Source of the DNA: Dorea longicatena | GTDB taxonomy: Bacteria; Bacillota; Clostridia; Lachnospirales; Lachnospiraceae | Length of the DNA stretch: 64,000 bases | Direction: 5' to 3' | Assembly: GCF_024168045.1 (NCBI RefSeq) | Contig: NZ_CP100126.1 | Coordinates: 513,501-577,500, forward strand | Part shown: positions 25,941 to 37,960 of the stretch, piece after piece | How the letters are laid out: every line of letters begins with the position of its first letter | Position numbering within the stretch: the first letter of the stretch is position 1 | Notes under the pieces: generated by a model | What the model was told of the DNA's origin: nothing | What the model saw: the letters and a program-made list of their open reading frames with translations, nothing else | Database searches by the model: none | Position numbers and translations under genes: made by a program

Positions 25941-27362
25941 CTATGAGTTATAACCTTTTACATATACAAAACTGTCTGTATCATTGTCACGCTGCATCGT
26001 ATAGTGATGATTGAGCATAGCTTCGATAAGTTCCTGTCCCTGGTTTTCTACGGCGACCAGAGTCATATCTAATGCATCTTCCAGTTCCTGTACCGTCATA
26101 TCGTCCAGAAATACCTGTTCTCCGCTTCTTAACATATTGCATGTGATAAGAAGTGTGTCACCAAGATCGGTGCCGGAGGCTTTCTTTTCCAGAAGCTGGG
26201 CTTTGAGATCCTGACCGGTGATCAGACCGGATACGGTAACAGTCTCGCCAAAGAAATCATTGCGGATCGCAAATACATTGATCTTAATATATGGAAATGC
26301 TTTCATGATCTCCTCTGCGAATCCGGCAAGGGTACTGTAGGCAAGCTTGCCTGTTGCAATGGTAAGTGTACGGCAGGTCTCATTTTTCCAGGTCTCATAG
26401 TTGTCATTCTGCTTCAGAGCTTCCAGAGCGTCATGGAATTCTGTCTTTAAAAGACGCATCATGCCAACTCCGTTTTCCAGCTGGATATATCCATCATAGC
26501 GTTCTTCTTCCGGAAAATCACGTTCGGCAAGAATATACCATTCATCACTTGCCTGTATGAAGTGCAGACCATATTCTTCATAGAATTTTGGCTGATAGCT
26601 TTCAATCATATCAATGACTTCACCGGCTTCTTCTTTTGAAAAGAGTTCCAGCGGATAGAGACCTTCACGGTATTTTGTAAGTCCGGCAGGTACAACGGAT
26701 ACACTTCTCATAAAAGGAAGATAGCTGGAAAGATCCTCAATGGAACGTTTTAATTCATCTTTGTCATTTACGCCTTTACATAATACGATCTGACCGTTCA
26801 TCTCAATATGTGCTTCATACAGATCCTGCAGAAATTTTAGCTTTTCTCCGGCAAACCGGTTATGCAGCATCTTACAGCGGAGCTCCGGATTGGTTGTCTG
26901 TACAGAGATATTGATCGGTGCGAGCTGCATATGGATGATGCGGTCAATATCTGCCTGCTTCATATTTGTCATGGTGATATAATTTCCCTGCAGAAATGAA
27001 AGACGGGAGTCATCATCCTTAAAATACAGAGTCTCACGCATGCCCGGAGGCATCTGGTCGATGAAGCAGAACATACATTTATTACTGCAGGAGCGGTATT
27101 CACTCATCAGTCCATTCTCGAATTCAACTCCAAGCTCATCGTCGTACTCTTTATCGATTTCCAAAAGCCATTCTTCCCCGGAAGGCTTGCGGATCAGGAC
27201 TTCGACATATTCATCTTTCATCAGATAACGATAATCAAAGACATCCTCAATTTTCTGTCCGTTTATTTTTAACAGTACATCGCCGGGTTCGATTTCCAGT
27301 TCTTCAGCAATAGAACCCGGATAGACGGTCTGTATCAGGTGTTCCTGTTCCTTTTTTTTCAC
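25941..27362 (-). CDS. PDZ-like/radical SAM/DUF512 protein
   Basis: 473 residues from a GTG at 27362 that has GGAGG 9 bases upstream; the longer ATG-started frame would place that GGAGG inside the coding region. An N-terminal PDZ-like domain (VYPGSIAEELEIEPGDVLLK) is followed by a radical-SAM-type Cys motif CSNKCMFC (about 100), a barrel region (ISVQTTNPELRCKMLHNR) and a C-terminal DUF512 region. Conserved in Clostridia; the reaction is unknown. It is followed by no operon partner. Confidence 0.85.
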   Translation of the reverse strand: MKKKEQEHLIQTVYPGSIAEELEIEPGDVLLKINGQKIEDVFDYRYLMKDEYVEVLIRKPSGEEWLLEIDKEYDDELGVEFENGLMSEYRSCSNKCMFCFIDQMPPGMRETLYFKDDDSRLSFLQGNYITMTNMKQADIDRIIHMQLAPINISVQTTNPELRCKMLHNRFAGEKLKFLQDLYEAHIEMNGQIVLCKGVNDKDELKRSIEDLSSYLPFMRSVSVVPAGLTKYREGLYPLELFSKEEAGEVIDMIESYQPKFYEEYGLHFIQASDEWYILAERDFPEEERYDGYIQLENGVGMMRLLKTEFHDALEALKQNDNYETWKNETCRTLTIATGKLAYSTLAGFAEEIMKAFPYIKINVFAIRNDFFGETVTVSGLITGQDLKAQLLEKKASGTDLGDTLLITCNMLRSGEQVFLDDMTVQELEDALDMTLVAVENQGQELIEAMLNHHYTMQRDNDTDSFVYVKGYNS

Positions 27363-27562
27363 AAATATATTCCTCCGTATAAACATTTACCCATATAGAC
27401 AAAATGATAGCTTATTCTCAGTCTGAGTGCAAGGTAAGAATTATAAAATCAGAACGTAATTTTTGGATAAATTGATGAAAAAAGAGGAATTGACGGGATT
27501 CATTTTTCTACGGGATGTAAAAAAATGTGATTTCTGACAAATATACGATTGTAATCAAACGT

Positions 27563-27626
27563 TTAACGTGACATAATAAAAAAGAAAAGGTTAAGAATAT
27601 TTTAAAAGAATGTTAAGTAAGCGTAA
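27563..27626 (+). promoter_or_regulatory. Candidate PhoP box array upstream of the Na/Pi cotransporter
   Basis: TTAA cores at 27591, 27602 and 27613 (TTAAGAA, TTAAAAG, TTAAGTA) are exactly 11 bp apart, with a fourth weaker match at 27624 and another TTAAC at 27563. Direct repeats one helical turn apart are the way OmpR/PhoB-type regulators bind DNA. Bases 27363-27562 show no gene. Confidence 0.5.
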
Positions 27627-27653
27627 AATAAGCTGACAACAAAGGAGAAAATT

Positions 27654-29462
27654 ATGGAAATATTTTCTATGGTATTGTCATTGTTAAGTGGAGTCGCTTT
27701 GTTTCTGTTCGGAATGTCCCTTATGGGAGATGGGCTGAAACAGGTTGCCGGTAATAAACTGGAAGCATTCCTTTACAAAATGACAAATACACCGCTCAAA
27801 GGAGTAGCACTTGGAACAGGAGTGACCAGTGTCATTCAGTCATCTTCCGCAACAACCGTTATGGTCATCGGTTTTGTTAACTCCGGTATGATGAAACTGA
27901 AACAGGCGATCGGTATCATCATGGGAGCCAATATCGGTACCAGTATCACTGGATGGATCTTATGTCTTTCCTATATTGACGGATCGAATGGTATTGCAAA
28001 GATTTTATCTTCTGCAACGATAGCGGCTGTCGTGGCGGTAATTGGTACGATCATGCGGATGATCTGTAAAAGAACGACACACAAGAACATCGGTAATATT
28101 ATGCTTGGTTTTGCAATTCTGATGACAGGCATGCAGACAATGAGTGGTGCGGTTACACCATTAAGAGAGAGTAAAGTATTTATTGATATGCTGACGATGT
28201 TCTCGAATCCAATCGCAGGTATCCTGGTAGGTATTGCATTTACGGCCGTCCTGCAGAGCGCATCTGCTACCGTTGGTGTATTGCAGGCTTTATCGGTAAC
28301 AGGAATCCTTACATTTTCCAGTGCATTTCCGATTATTCTTGGTATCGGTGTAGGAGCATCCTGTCCGGTACTGGTCTCAGCGATCGGAGCAAATAAGAAT
28401 GGTAAGAGAACCGCACTTGTGTATTTATTAAATGATACCTTCGGAATGTTGATCTGGTCGATCGGATTCTATACGATCAATGCATTTGTCCATTTTGATT
28501 TTATGGACAATATTATGTCGCCGGTATCGATTGCCCTGTTGAACACTGTGTTCCGTCTGGTAACGGTATGTGTTCTGTTTCCGTTTATTAATAAACTTGA
28601 GAAGCTGGTATGCTGGCTGGTAAAAGACAGCGCAGAAGAACTGGAAGATGAAGCAGACTTTGATCTTCTGGAAGAGCGTCTTCTTGCGTATCCGGCACTT
28701 GCGATCGGTCAGTGCCACAGAGCAATGAGCGGTATGGCGAAGAAGCTTCGTAAGAATGTTAACCGTGCAATGAATCTTCTGAATGAGTACCAGCAGAGTA
28801 AGTTCGACAAGGTTCAGAAAAAGGAAGACCTGATCGATAAGTATGAAAGCCGTCTGGGCGATTATCTGATCAAGCTTACAAAGCATGAGATGAACACGGC
28901 ACAGACAAGGCAGGTTTCACTTTATCTGCATACGATCAATGACTTTGAACGTATCGGAGATCATGCTTCTTATATTGCATATATGTCCAGTGATATGCAT
29001 GAGAATAAGACACAGTTCTCAGAAGATGCCTGGGATGAACTGAATGTTGTCATGGAAGCGGTACGTGAGGAGATTAATCTTACATGCAAGGCGTTCCTTG
29101 AGAATGATAAAGAGATGGCACAGAGAGTAGCACCGCTTGGTATGGTCATTACAACACTGTGTGATGAACTGAAGATGCGTCATGTGGAGCGTATGAGCAG
29201 TGGTGGATGCGGTCTGGAAGAAGGAACAGTATTTACAGATATCCTGAACAGCTTTAACCGTATTGCGGCACACTGTGCAAGTGCGATGGTTGCACTTATG
29301 AACAGCGATAAAGAGAATATGGATACACATATTCATAATTCGAAGGTATATCCTTCCGACAGCACTGAATATAAAACTTATCTGAATGAATATAATCAGA
29401 AATATGAGATCAAAAAAGACGGGGAACATATGAGAAGCATGGAACCGGAAGAGGTTGAGTAG
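27654..29462 (+). CDS. Na+/phosphate cotransporter with C-terminal PhoU-like domain (NptA/PNaS)
   Basis: 602 residues. Two Na/Pi_cotrans repeats carry the QSSSATTVMVIGFVNSG and QSASATVGVLQALSVTG signatures, with about nine helices up to residue 325. A cytoplasmic PhoU-like helical domain follows (INDFERIGDHASYIAYM). Fusion of a Na/Pi transporter to a PhoU domain suggests self-regulation by phosphate state. The upstream TTAA array suggests it belongs to the same Pho regulon as pst. Confidence 0.92.
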   Translation: MEIFSMVLSLLSGVALFLFGMSLMGDGLKQVAGNKLEAFLYKMTNTPLKGVALGTGVTSVIQSSSATTVMVIGFVNSGMMKLKQAIGIIMGANIGTSITGWILCLSYIDGSNGIAKILSSATIAAVVAVIGTIMRMICKRTTHKNIGNIMLGFAILMTGMQTMSGAVTPLRESKVFIDMLTMFSNPIAGILVGIAFTAVLQSASATVGVLQALSVTGILTFSSAFPIILGIGVGASCPVLVSAIGANKNGKRTALVYLLNDTFGMLIWSIGFYTINAFVHFDFMDNIMSPVSIALLNTVFRLVTVCVLFPFINKLEKLVCWLVKDSAEELEDEADFDLLEERLLAYPALAIGQCHRAMSGMAKKLRKNVNRAMNLLNEYQQSKFDKVQKKEDLIDKYESRLGDYLIKLTKHEMNTAQTRQVSLYLHTINDFERIGDHASYIAYMSSDMHENKTQFSEDAWDELNVVMEAVREEINLTCKAFLENDKEMAQRVAPLGMVITTLCDELKMRHVERMSSGGCGLEEGTVFTDILNSFNRIAAHCASAMVALMNSDKENMDTHIHNSKVYPSDSTEYKTYLNEYNQKYEIKKDGEHMRSMEPEEVE

Positions 29463-29517
29463 GATTTGCATAAGAGCATATAAGTAAGACAGAGGTAAGT
29501 TTATCTTATAAAAATAA

Positions 29518-29567
29518 AAAAAGAACAGAACCTGAGAGGGAAATATCTCAGACGCTGTTCTTTTTTT
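29518..29567. terminator. Bidirectional terminator
   Basis: AAAAAAGAACAG (29518-29529) pairs with CTGTTCTTTTTT (29556-29567), with an inner CTGAGA/TCTCAG stem. It lies between convergent genes. Confidence 0.88.
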
Positions 29568-29572
29568 GTTTA

Positions 29573-30442
29573 CTAACGATTCCGGTATTCTCTCGGTGAC
29601 ATCTGATATTCTTTTTTGAATAAACGGTTAAAATAAGACAGATTATTGAATCCTGTGCGTTCCGAGATGGACAGAATACTGTCATCTTCCGTGAGCAGAA
29701 GTCTGGCGGCAATGGTAAGACGGTAGCCATTCAGATAACTGGTGAACGTTGTGTGCAGGTGCTGCTTAAAGAATTTCATAAAATGTGATTCGGAGAATCC
29801 CATATAGTCTGCTGCGCTTTGAACGGTAATCGGTTCTGTGTAATGTGATTCAATGTAGGAAACAATCTGTTTTACCTTATCCAGAGATTTACTGCGGCTG
29901 AAAGTGACAGGTGATCCCTGGGAGGAGAATAACAGGTAAAAGAAGTGAAAGAGATGTCCTTTTACTGATAATTCATAATAGTCCGGACGCTTAGCGCAGA
30001 GGTCATCGATTGCATCAATACAGGAAGAAAGTTCTTCATGGGAGGAACAGGTATTGTCAAAGAGCCATGGAAGTTTGTATTCCAGTGTAAAATACGGCTG
30101 GAAATATTCGACTGTCCGGGGATCGGAATCAGCAGAATATAAAAGACTGCTCTGAAACAGGATATTTTCATATTCCATACTGTCTTTTTCATGCTGGGAA
30201 ATGGAGTGAAGCTGCCCCGGTCGGACCAGGATGATGTCACCGGCTTTCACAGCTCTGGGCTCGGTATCAACGGAAATGATACCACAGCCTTTTTTTATTA
30301 CAATGATCTCCACGTCATTATGCCAGTGAAGCGGAACCTGTGTGAAGTCCAATGGAATGGAGCACAGATAGGTGTTGTATGGAAACTGGGAGCTGACGTG
30401 TTTTTTTACTTCGTGGAGGTTTTCGTAGGTGAGTGTGTTCAT
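29573..30442 (-). CDS. AraC-family transcriptional regulator
   Basis: 289 residues. An N-terminal cupin (about 35-85: PLHWHNDVEIIVIKKGCG, GDIILVRPGQLHS) is a likely sugar-binding pocket. Two C-terminal AraC HTH motifs follow: QSAADYMGFSESHFMKFFKQ and SISERTGFNNLSYFNRLFKK, ending SPREYRNR. It is divergent from glycogen phosphorylase across about 210 bp, so it may regulate that gene. Confidence 0.9.
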   Translation of the reverse strand: MNTLTYENLHEVKKHVSSQFPYNTYLCSIPLDFTQVPLHWHNDVEIIVIKKGCGIISVDTEPRAVKAGDIILVRPGQLHSISQHEKDSMEYENILFQSSLLYSADSDPRTVEYFQPYFTLEYKLPWLFDNTCSSHEELSSCIDAIDDLCAKRPDYYELSVKGHLFHFFYLLFSSQGSPVTFSRSKSLDKVKQIVSYIESHYTEPITVQSAADYMGFSESHFMKFFKQHLHTTFTSYLNGYRLTIAARLLLTEDDSILSISERTGFNNLSYFNRLFKKEYQMSPREYRNR

Positions 30443-30601
30443 AATCAGATACTGGAGTCCTTTCTACTGTCAAAAAGTTGTTTGTTTGATAGTATTGTAT
30501 TACTTTTTACTACTATGATGCAAGAGATTATGGTTATAATCTGATTATAATATCAGTGTAAAGCAAACGGAAACTGATAAACAAAGAATTTATAGAAATG
30601 A

Positions 30602-32914
<2,313 letters not shown>

Positions 32915-32970
32915 AATGTAAGATTCTTTCAGAAGCTTCATTCAAATTAAAACAGAAGAAAAAAGTAACA

Positions 32971-33000
32971 AAAAAGGATGCATGCACGTGCATCCTTTTT
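32971..33000 (+). terminator. Terminator after glgP
   Basis: AAAAAGGATGCA / TGCATCCTTTTT (32971-32982, 32989-33000), six-base loop, T-run. Bases 33001-33129 hold no gene. Confidence 0.9.
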
Positions 33001-33129
33001 TTGAGAGAATAATGAATGAGACTTTTCTTTTACGATATGCCACTTCACTTCTATAATAACATATCTGATCTGAATGTACAGATATGTGAAGATTCCTTAA
33101 CACCTTCTTAACGGTGCAGAGTCCGCAGC

Positions 33130-33843
33130 TTACATCTCATTTTCATCTTCACACATCCGGTAGCCGACACCGACCTCGGTGAATAAGAACTGTGGCTGGG
33201 ATGGATTGCGTTCAATCTTCCGCCGGATATTCGCCATGTTTACGCGCAGGATACGATTGTTGCTATCCGTGAACGGTCCCCATACATTTTCCATGACAGA
33301 AGCATAGGTCATAACCTTTCCGGAGTTCTTTGAAAGATAGGCTACAATCTTGTATTCAACCGGAGTCAGATGTATTTCTTTCCCATCCAGAGTAACCATA
33401 CGTTTTTCAAAATCCAGCATCAGTCCCTGACATTTGTATGGCCGGATAAAAAGAGGAGAATTGGAAGCCATACGGTTACTGTGACGCAGAGAAGTTCGGA
33501 TACGTGCCAGTAGTTCGGACGTACCGAAAGGTTTTGTAATGTAATCATCGGCACCGAGATCCAAAGCGGCAACTTTATCCTGTTCTCCGGCTCTTGCAGA
33601 GATTACGATGATCGGACAACTTGTCCATTTCCGAACAGATGAAATGATGTCATTGCCATCCATATCCGGGAGACCGAGATCCAGAAGGATAAGATCCGGG
33701 CATTGGGAGTTGATGATAGAAAGTCCGGATTGTCCGGTTTCGGAGGTGATGGTTTTGTAACCATTGGATCTTAAAGTTCTTGCCATAAAATCCAGTATGT
33801 TTTTTTCATCTTCTATAATCAGAATGGAATAACTGTCAATCAT
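33130..33843 (-). CDS. KdpE-like OmpR-family response regulator
   Basis: 237 residues. Receiver with IEDEKNI, phospho-acceptor in ILLDLGLPDMDG (about 54), and ALDLGADDYITKPFG; winged-helix domain with HLTPVEYKIVAYL, RILRVNMANIRRKIE and TEVGVGYRM. Best resembles KdpE. It is coupled to the kinase gene upstream (2-base gap). No kdpFABC potassium pump is present in the window, so its targets are unknown. Confidence 0.88.
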   Translation of the reverse strand: MIDSYSILIIEDEKNILDFMARTLRSNGYKTITSETGQSGLSIINSQCPDLILLDLGLPDMDGNDIISSVRKWTSCPIIVISARAGEQDKVAALDLGADDYITKPFGTSELLARIRTSLRHSNRMASNSPLFIRPYKCQGLMLDFEKRMVTLDGKEIHLTPVEYKIVAYLSKNSGKVMTYASVMENVWGPFTDSNNRILRVNMANIRRKIERNPSQPQFLFTEVGVGYRMCEDENEM

Positions 33844-33845
33844 AA

Positions 33846-34937
33846 TTAAATATCCCCTTTCGGTAGTGTGAATAAAAATTCCGCACCATGTGCATGGTTA
33901 TGAGCGGAAATCTGTCCGCCATGAGCCTGGACGATCGTATTACAGATGGAGAGGCCGATTCCCATACCACGGTGTGTATCCGATGTTTTGGGAACATGAT
34001 ATTCCCCTTTTAATATCAGAGGAATGGTCTGTTCATCAATTCCCTTTCCGTAATCAATGACATGGAATGTAAGAGTATCAGATTCTTCTGATATTTGCAA
34101 CTCAACCGGCCGGTTAGTTTCGGAATGGACAAAAGCATTTTCTATAAGGTTCATAAGCACCTGCTCAATCAGCAGAGGATCCATTGGAATGATCAGTATG
34201 TTATCGGGCGCAGTTACGTGAATCTCAATATCCGGAATCCGCTTTTTTATACGGGTGATCGCTTCAGATACTACTTCTTCTACCAGTTCATCTTCTTTTC
34301 GGACTCTTCCGGTATCTCCCTGGATCCGGGTAATGGACAACAGATTTTCTACCATGTTCAAAAGCCAGTGTGAATCCTCGTTAATGGAGGAGACGAGATC
34401 TAACTTTTCCTGATCGGAAAGGGCTGCATAATTCTCAGTAAAAGAATCAGAAGATCCGATGATGGATGTAAGGGGAGTGCGCAGATCATGTGAAATAGCC
34501 CGCAGAAGATTGGCACGGATACGTTCTTTGTCGGCTTCATTGATCGCACGCTCCCGGTCAAGGATCATTTTATCCTGCTTTTTTAATCGTGTAGTCAGGG
34601 TAGAGACGATCATGGAGATGGTAAGAAGAAATACAAATGTTACAGGATATCCGCTGATTGCAAAACTTACTTTAAAATATGGGTAGGTAAAACACCAGTT
34701 GATAAATATCACGCAAAAAAAAGCAGAAATAATTCCGAAAAAATAGCCGGTAGTGATTCTTGCGATTATGATCAGTGCAAGGATATAGATCAATGCGATA
34801 TTGGCAGGGTCACTTTGCGTGATATGAAAAAAAGAAAATGCCAGTATGGTTGCAATGGCCAGTATGATTATGGTAGATACGATATTGTGCCATAATGTCC
34901 GGGACTCAAGTGTAGTTGTCGGTGCGGTATGTTTCAA
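33846..34937 (-). CDS. KdpD-like sensor histidine kinase lacking the N-terminal sensor half
   Basis: 363 residues. A TTG at 34937 has AAAGGAG 5 bases upstream, better than the in-frame TTG at 34955. Four closely spaced membrane helices (about 20-115, DUF4118) precede HisKA (AISHDLRTPLTSIIGSSDSF) and HATPase (NLIENAFVHS, DYGKGID, GMGIGLSIC). It lacks the KdpD N-terminal KdpD/Usp domains. It is the upstream gene of a two-gene operon. Confidence 0.87.
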   Translation of the reverse strand: MKHTAPTTTLESRTLWHNIVSTIIILAIATILAFSFFHITQSDPANIALIYILALIIIARITTGYFFGIISAFFCVIFINWCFTYPYFKVSFAISGYPVTFVFLLTISMIVSTLTTRLKKQDKMILDRERAINEADKERIRANLLRAISHDLRTPLTSIIGSSDSFTENYAALSDQEKLDLVSSINEDSHWLLNMVENLLSITRIQGDTGRVRKEDELVEEVVSEAITRIKKRIPDIEIHVTAPDNILIIPMDPLLIEQVLMNLIENAFVHSETNRPVELQISEESDTLTFHVIDYGKGIDEQTIPLILKGEYHVPKTSDTHRGMGIGLSICNTIVQAHGGQISAHNHAHGAEFLFTLPKGDI

Positions 34938-34955
34938 AAGGACTCCTTTCTGCAA

Positions 34956-35326
34956 ATGTATGCGATATAAAATATAAGATATAATATGTTTATTGTACCA
35001 TAAAAATACAAAACGGAGACATCAGAAAAAATATAATAAGTGGAAAACGTTATTAGAACTATGCTATACTGAAATTGTAATCAGAAATGAATGTTTTATA
35101 ATATTGTATGAAATTTAATGCGTAAACTTTAAAAGTTTGTGCGTTAATGTGCTAAAAAATGTGATATTATGTGACGGGAAGCGTATAGATAAAAGGAGTA
35201 AACGGATGAAGCGTTATATGAGGCTAAGAGACAGGGACGGAATACCTATGTAATCTATTCATCAGGAAAAAGAAAACCTGAATCATTAAAAAAATAAAAA
35301 CAGGAAACTGACAGGAGGAATCAATC
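34956..35326 (+). other. Intergenic region upstream of fprA with a 15-codon leader ORF
   Basis: AT-rich, with promoter-like GCTATACT near 35062. A tiny ORF at 35206-35253 (MKRYMRLRDRDGIPM) has AAAAGGAG upstream and could be a leader peptide or chance. A short stem (AAACTTTAAAAGTTT, about 35126) is also present. No riboswitch recognised. Confidence 0.35.
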
Positions 35327-36526
35327 ATGCAATGTACAAGAAATGTAACAAATCATATCATCTGGGTAGGAGCAAATGACAGAAGATTAAATTTATTCGA
35401 GAATTTATTTCCGGTTCCGAGAGGGGTATCTTATAATGCTTATCTAATTAAAGACGAGAAGAATACTCTGATGGATACTGTAGATGCATCTGCATCCATG
35501 CAGTTTATCGAAAATGTGGCTTATGCATTAAACGGAGAAAGCTTAGATTATCTGGTTGTGCAGCACATGGAACCAGATCACTGTGCCAATATCCAGAGAA
35601 TCCTGGAATTATATCCGGAAGCAAAAGTAGTCGGAAATGCGAAGACCATGCAGATGATCGGACAGTTTTTCGATGTGGATCTGGAAGACAGGAAGATTGT
35701 AGTAAAAGAAGGAGATACACTGGAACTTGGAAACCATACGCTTCATTTTGTAATGGCACCGATGGTACACTGGCCGGAGGTTATGGTCTCTTACGAAGCT
35801 TCGGAGAAGATACTGTTTTCTGCGGATGCATTCGGAACATTCGGGGCTCTGAACGGTAACCTGTTCAATGATGATGTGGACTTTGAAAAAGACTGGATCG
35901 ATGATGCAAGAAGATATTTTACCAATATCGTCGGAAAATACGGTATGCAGGTACAGGCACTTCTGAAGAAAGCAGCTGGGCTGGATATCCAGATGATCTG
36001 TTCGCTTCATGGACCGGTATGGAGAAGCAATCTGAATTATTTTATCGAGAAACATGACAAGTGGAGTAAGTATGAGCCGGAAGAGCAGGCAGTTGCCATT
36101 ATCTATGGCTCGATTTACGGCAATACAGAGCAGGCAGCTGATGCGCTGGCAGCAAAGCTTGGTGCAAAAGGCGTGAAAAATATTGCAGTTTACGATGCAT
36201 CAAAAACAGATGTGTCGGAACTGATCGCAGAAATCTTCCGGGTAAGCCATCTGGTAATTGCATGCCCGACATACAATGGAGGTATCTTCCCACCGATTGA
36301 AAATCTGCTTGCACATATGAAAGCACTGGCGGTGCAGAACAGAACAGTTGCGATTATGGATAACGGAACCTGGGCTGCCACAGCAGGGAAGCAGATCGTA
36401 AAACAGTTAGAAGAGATGAAAAATATGACAGTACTCGATCAGAAGTTATCTGTTAAATCGACATTAAAAGCAGATCAGGAAGAAAACCTGGATGCATTTG
36501 CACAGCAGATTATTGATGCAATGTAA
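35327..36526 (+). CDS. fprA: Flavodiiron protein FprA (O2/NO reductase)
   Basis: 399 residues. The metallo-beta-lactamase-like domain keeps the di-iron ligands: HMEPDH (about 80-85), MVHWPEV His (about 148), FSADAFG Asp (about 166) and SLHGPVW His (about 228). A C-terminal flavodoxin domain starts at AIIYGSIYGNTEQAAD (about 256) with FMN loops CPTYNGG and DNGTWA. It reduces oxygen to water in anaerobes, with rubredoxin or a reductase as donor. It stands 46 bases before glnA, so the two may be co-transcribed. Confidence 0.95.
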   Translation: MQCTRNVTNHIIWVGANDRRLNLFENLFPVPRGVSYNAYLIKDEKNTLMDTVDASASMQFIENVAYALNGESLDYLVVQHMEPDHCANIQRILELYPEAKVVGNAKTMQMIGQFFDVDLEDRKIVVKEGDTLELGNHTLHFVMAPMVHWPEVMVSYEASEKILFSADAFGTFGALNGNLFNDDVDFEKDWIDDARRYFTNIVGKYGMQVQALLKKAAGLDIQMICSLHGPVWRSNLNYFIEKHDKWSKYEPEEQAVAIIYGSIYGNTEQAADALAAKLGAKGVKNIAVYDASKTDVSELIAEIFRVSHLVIACPTYNGGIFPPIENLLAHMKALAVQNRTVAIMDNGTWAATAGKQIVKQLEEMKNMTVLDQKLSVKSTLKADQEENLDAFAQQIIDAM

Positions 36527-36572
36527 GAAGTCATGACACATAAAAGATGTATATCGAGTGGAGGTCAGTAGA

Positions 36573-37904
36573 ATGAATAATTATACAAGAGAAGATATAT
36601 TAAGAATGGTAGAAGAAGAGGATGTAGGATTTATCCGTCTGCAGTTTACAGACATTTTCGGAACCATGAAAAACATTGCAATTACCACAAGTCAGTTAGA
36701 CAAAGCCCTGAATAATGAAATTATGTTTGACGGTTCGGCTATTGAAGGATTTGCAAGAGTGGAAGAGTCCGATATGTATCTGTATCCGAATCTGAATACA
36801 TTTGAGATATTTCCGTGGAGACCGCAGCAGGGAAAGGTTGCAAGACTGATCTGTGATGTCTATAAACCAGATGGAACTCCATATGAAAGTGATCCGAGAT
36901 ATATTCTGAAAAAGGTCATGGCCGAAGCAAAAGAGATGGGGTATGAATTCAATGTGGGACCGGAGCTGGAGTTCTTTTTATTCCATACAAATGACGACGG
37001 ACTTCCGACTACGCTTTCTCATGAAAGTGCCGGATACTTTGACCTTGGGCCTTTAGATCTGGGCGAGAATGCAAGACGTGATATGGTTCTGACGCTGGAG
37101 GATATGGGATTCGAGATCGAATCTTCACATCACGAGGCGGCACCGGCACAGCACGAAATAGATTTCCGTTATGATGAGGCGCTGACAACTGCAGATAATA
37201 TTATGACATTCAAGCTAGTTGTAAAGACGATTGCCAAGCGCCATGGATTACATGCGACATTTATGCCAAAGCCGAAGTTCGGTATCAATGGTTCCGGCAT
37301 GCATCTGAATATGTCGATCAGCAGGGATGGAATCAATGTATTCCAGGATGCGAAGGATGAGTATGGACTCAGTAAAGAAGCATATTGCTTTATCGGCGGA
37401 ATCATGAAACATATGAAAGCGCTGACATTTATCACGAATCCAAGTATCAATTCCTACAAACGTCTGATTCCGGGATATGAGGCACCGGTATACATCGCAT
37501 GGTCTGCAAAGAACCGTACACCACTGATCCGGATTCCGGGAAGCCGCGGAGAGTATACAAGAGTAGAACTTCGTAATCCGGATCCTTCAGCGAATCCTTA
37601 TCTGGCGCTGGCGGTATGTCTTGCGGCGGGTCTTGACGGGATCAAACAGGGCCTGATGCCTCCGAAAGCAGTCAACCGCAACGTATATGAGATGACGGAT
37701 GAAGAACGTAAGATCTTTGGAATTGAGAAACTGCCGGGAAGTCTGAGAGAGGCAGCAATAGAATTCCAGAAGGATACCTTTATCCAGGAGATATTAGGGG
37801 AAGATCTTTCCAAAAAATACATCGAAGCAAAGACCAGAGAGTATTATGAGTATAGAATCCAAATTACAGACTGGGAGCTTGAAAAATATCTGCACTTACT
37901 GTAA
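36573..37904 (+). CDS. glnA: Glutamine synthetase type I
   Basis: 443 residues, the GSI-alpha length typical of Firmicutes. ATG at 36573 with GGAGG 8 bases upstream. Motifs: [40 protein letters not shown], the ATP signature [16 protein letters not shown], and [17 protein letters not shown]. It lacks the adenylylation-loop Tyr region of GSI-beta. Makes glutamine from glutamate, ammonia and ATP. An ANTAR regulator gene follows after 56 bases. Confidence 0.96.
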   Translation: MNNYTREDILRMVEEEDVGFIRLQFTDIFGTMKNIAITTSQLDKALNNEIMFDGSAIEGFARVEESDMYLYPNLNTFEIFPWRPQQGKVARLICDVYKPDGTPYESDPRYILKKVMAEAKEMGYEFNVGPELEFFLFHTNDDGLPTTLSHESAGYFDLGPLDLGENARRDMVLTLEDMGFEIESSHHEAAPAQHEIDFRYDEALTTADNIMTFKLVVKTIAKRHGLHATFMPKPKFGINGSGMHLNMSISRDGINVFQDAKDEYGLSKEAYCFIGGIMKHMKALTFITNPSINSYKRLIPGYEAPVYIAWSAKNRTPLIRIPGSRGEYTRVELRNPDPSANPYLALAVCLAAGLDGIKQGLMPPKAVNRNVYEMTDEERKIFGIEKLPGSLREAAIEFQKDTFIQEILGEDLSKKYIEAKTREYYEYRIQITDWELEKYLHLL

Positions 37905-37960
37905 TACGATTTTGCACTTAACAGAAACGCGCAAAAGAGTATCTGACAGGAGGTGGCAGA

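Noticed and set aside
33097..33112. TTAAC repeat with 11-bp spacing resembling a Pho box
   Set aside because: It lies between the 3' ends of two convergent genes with no start site nearby; two short AT-rich cores are expected by chance.
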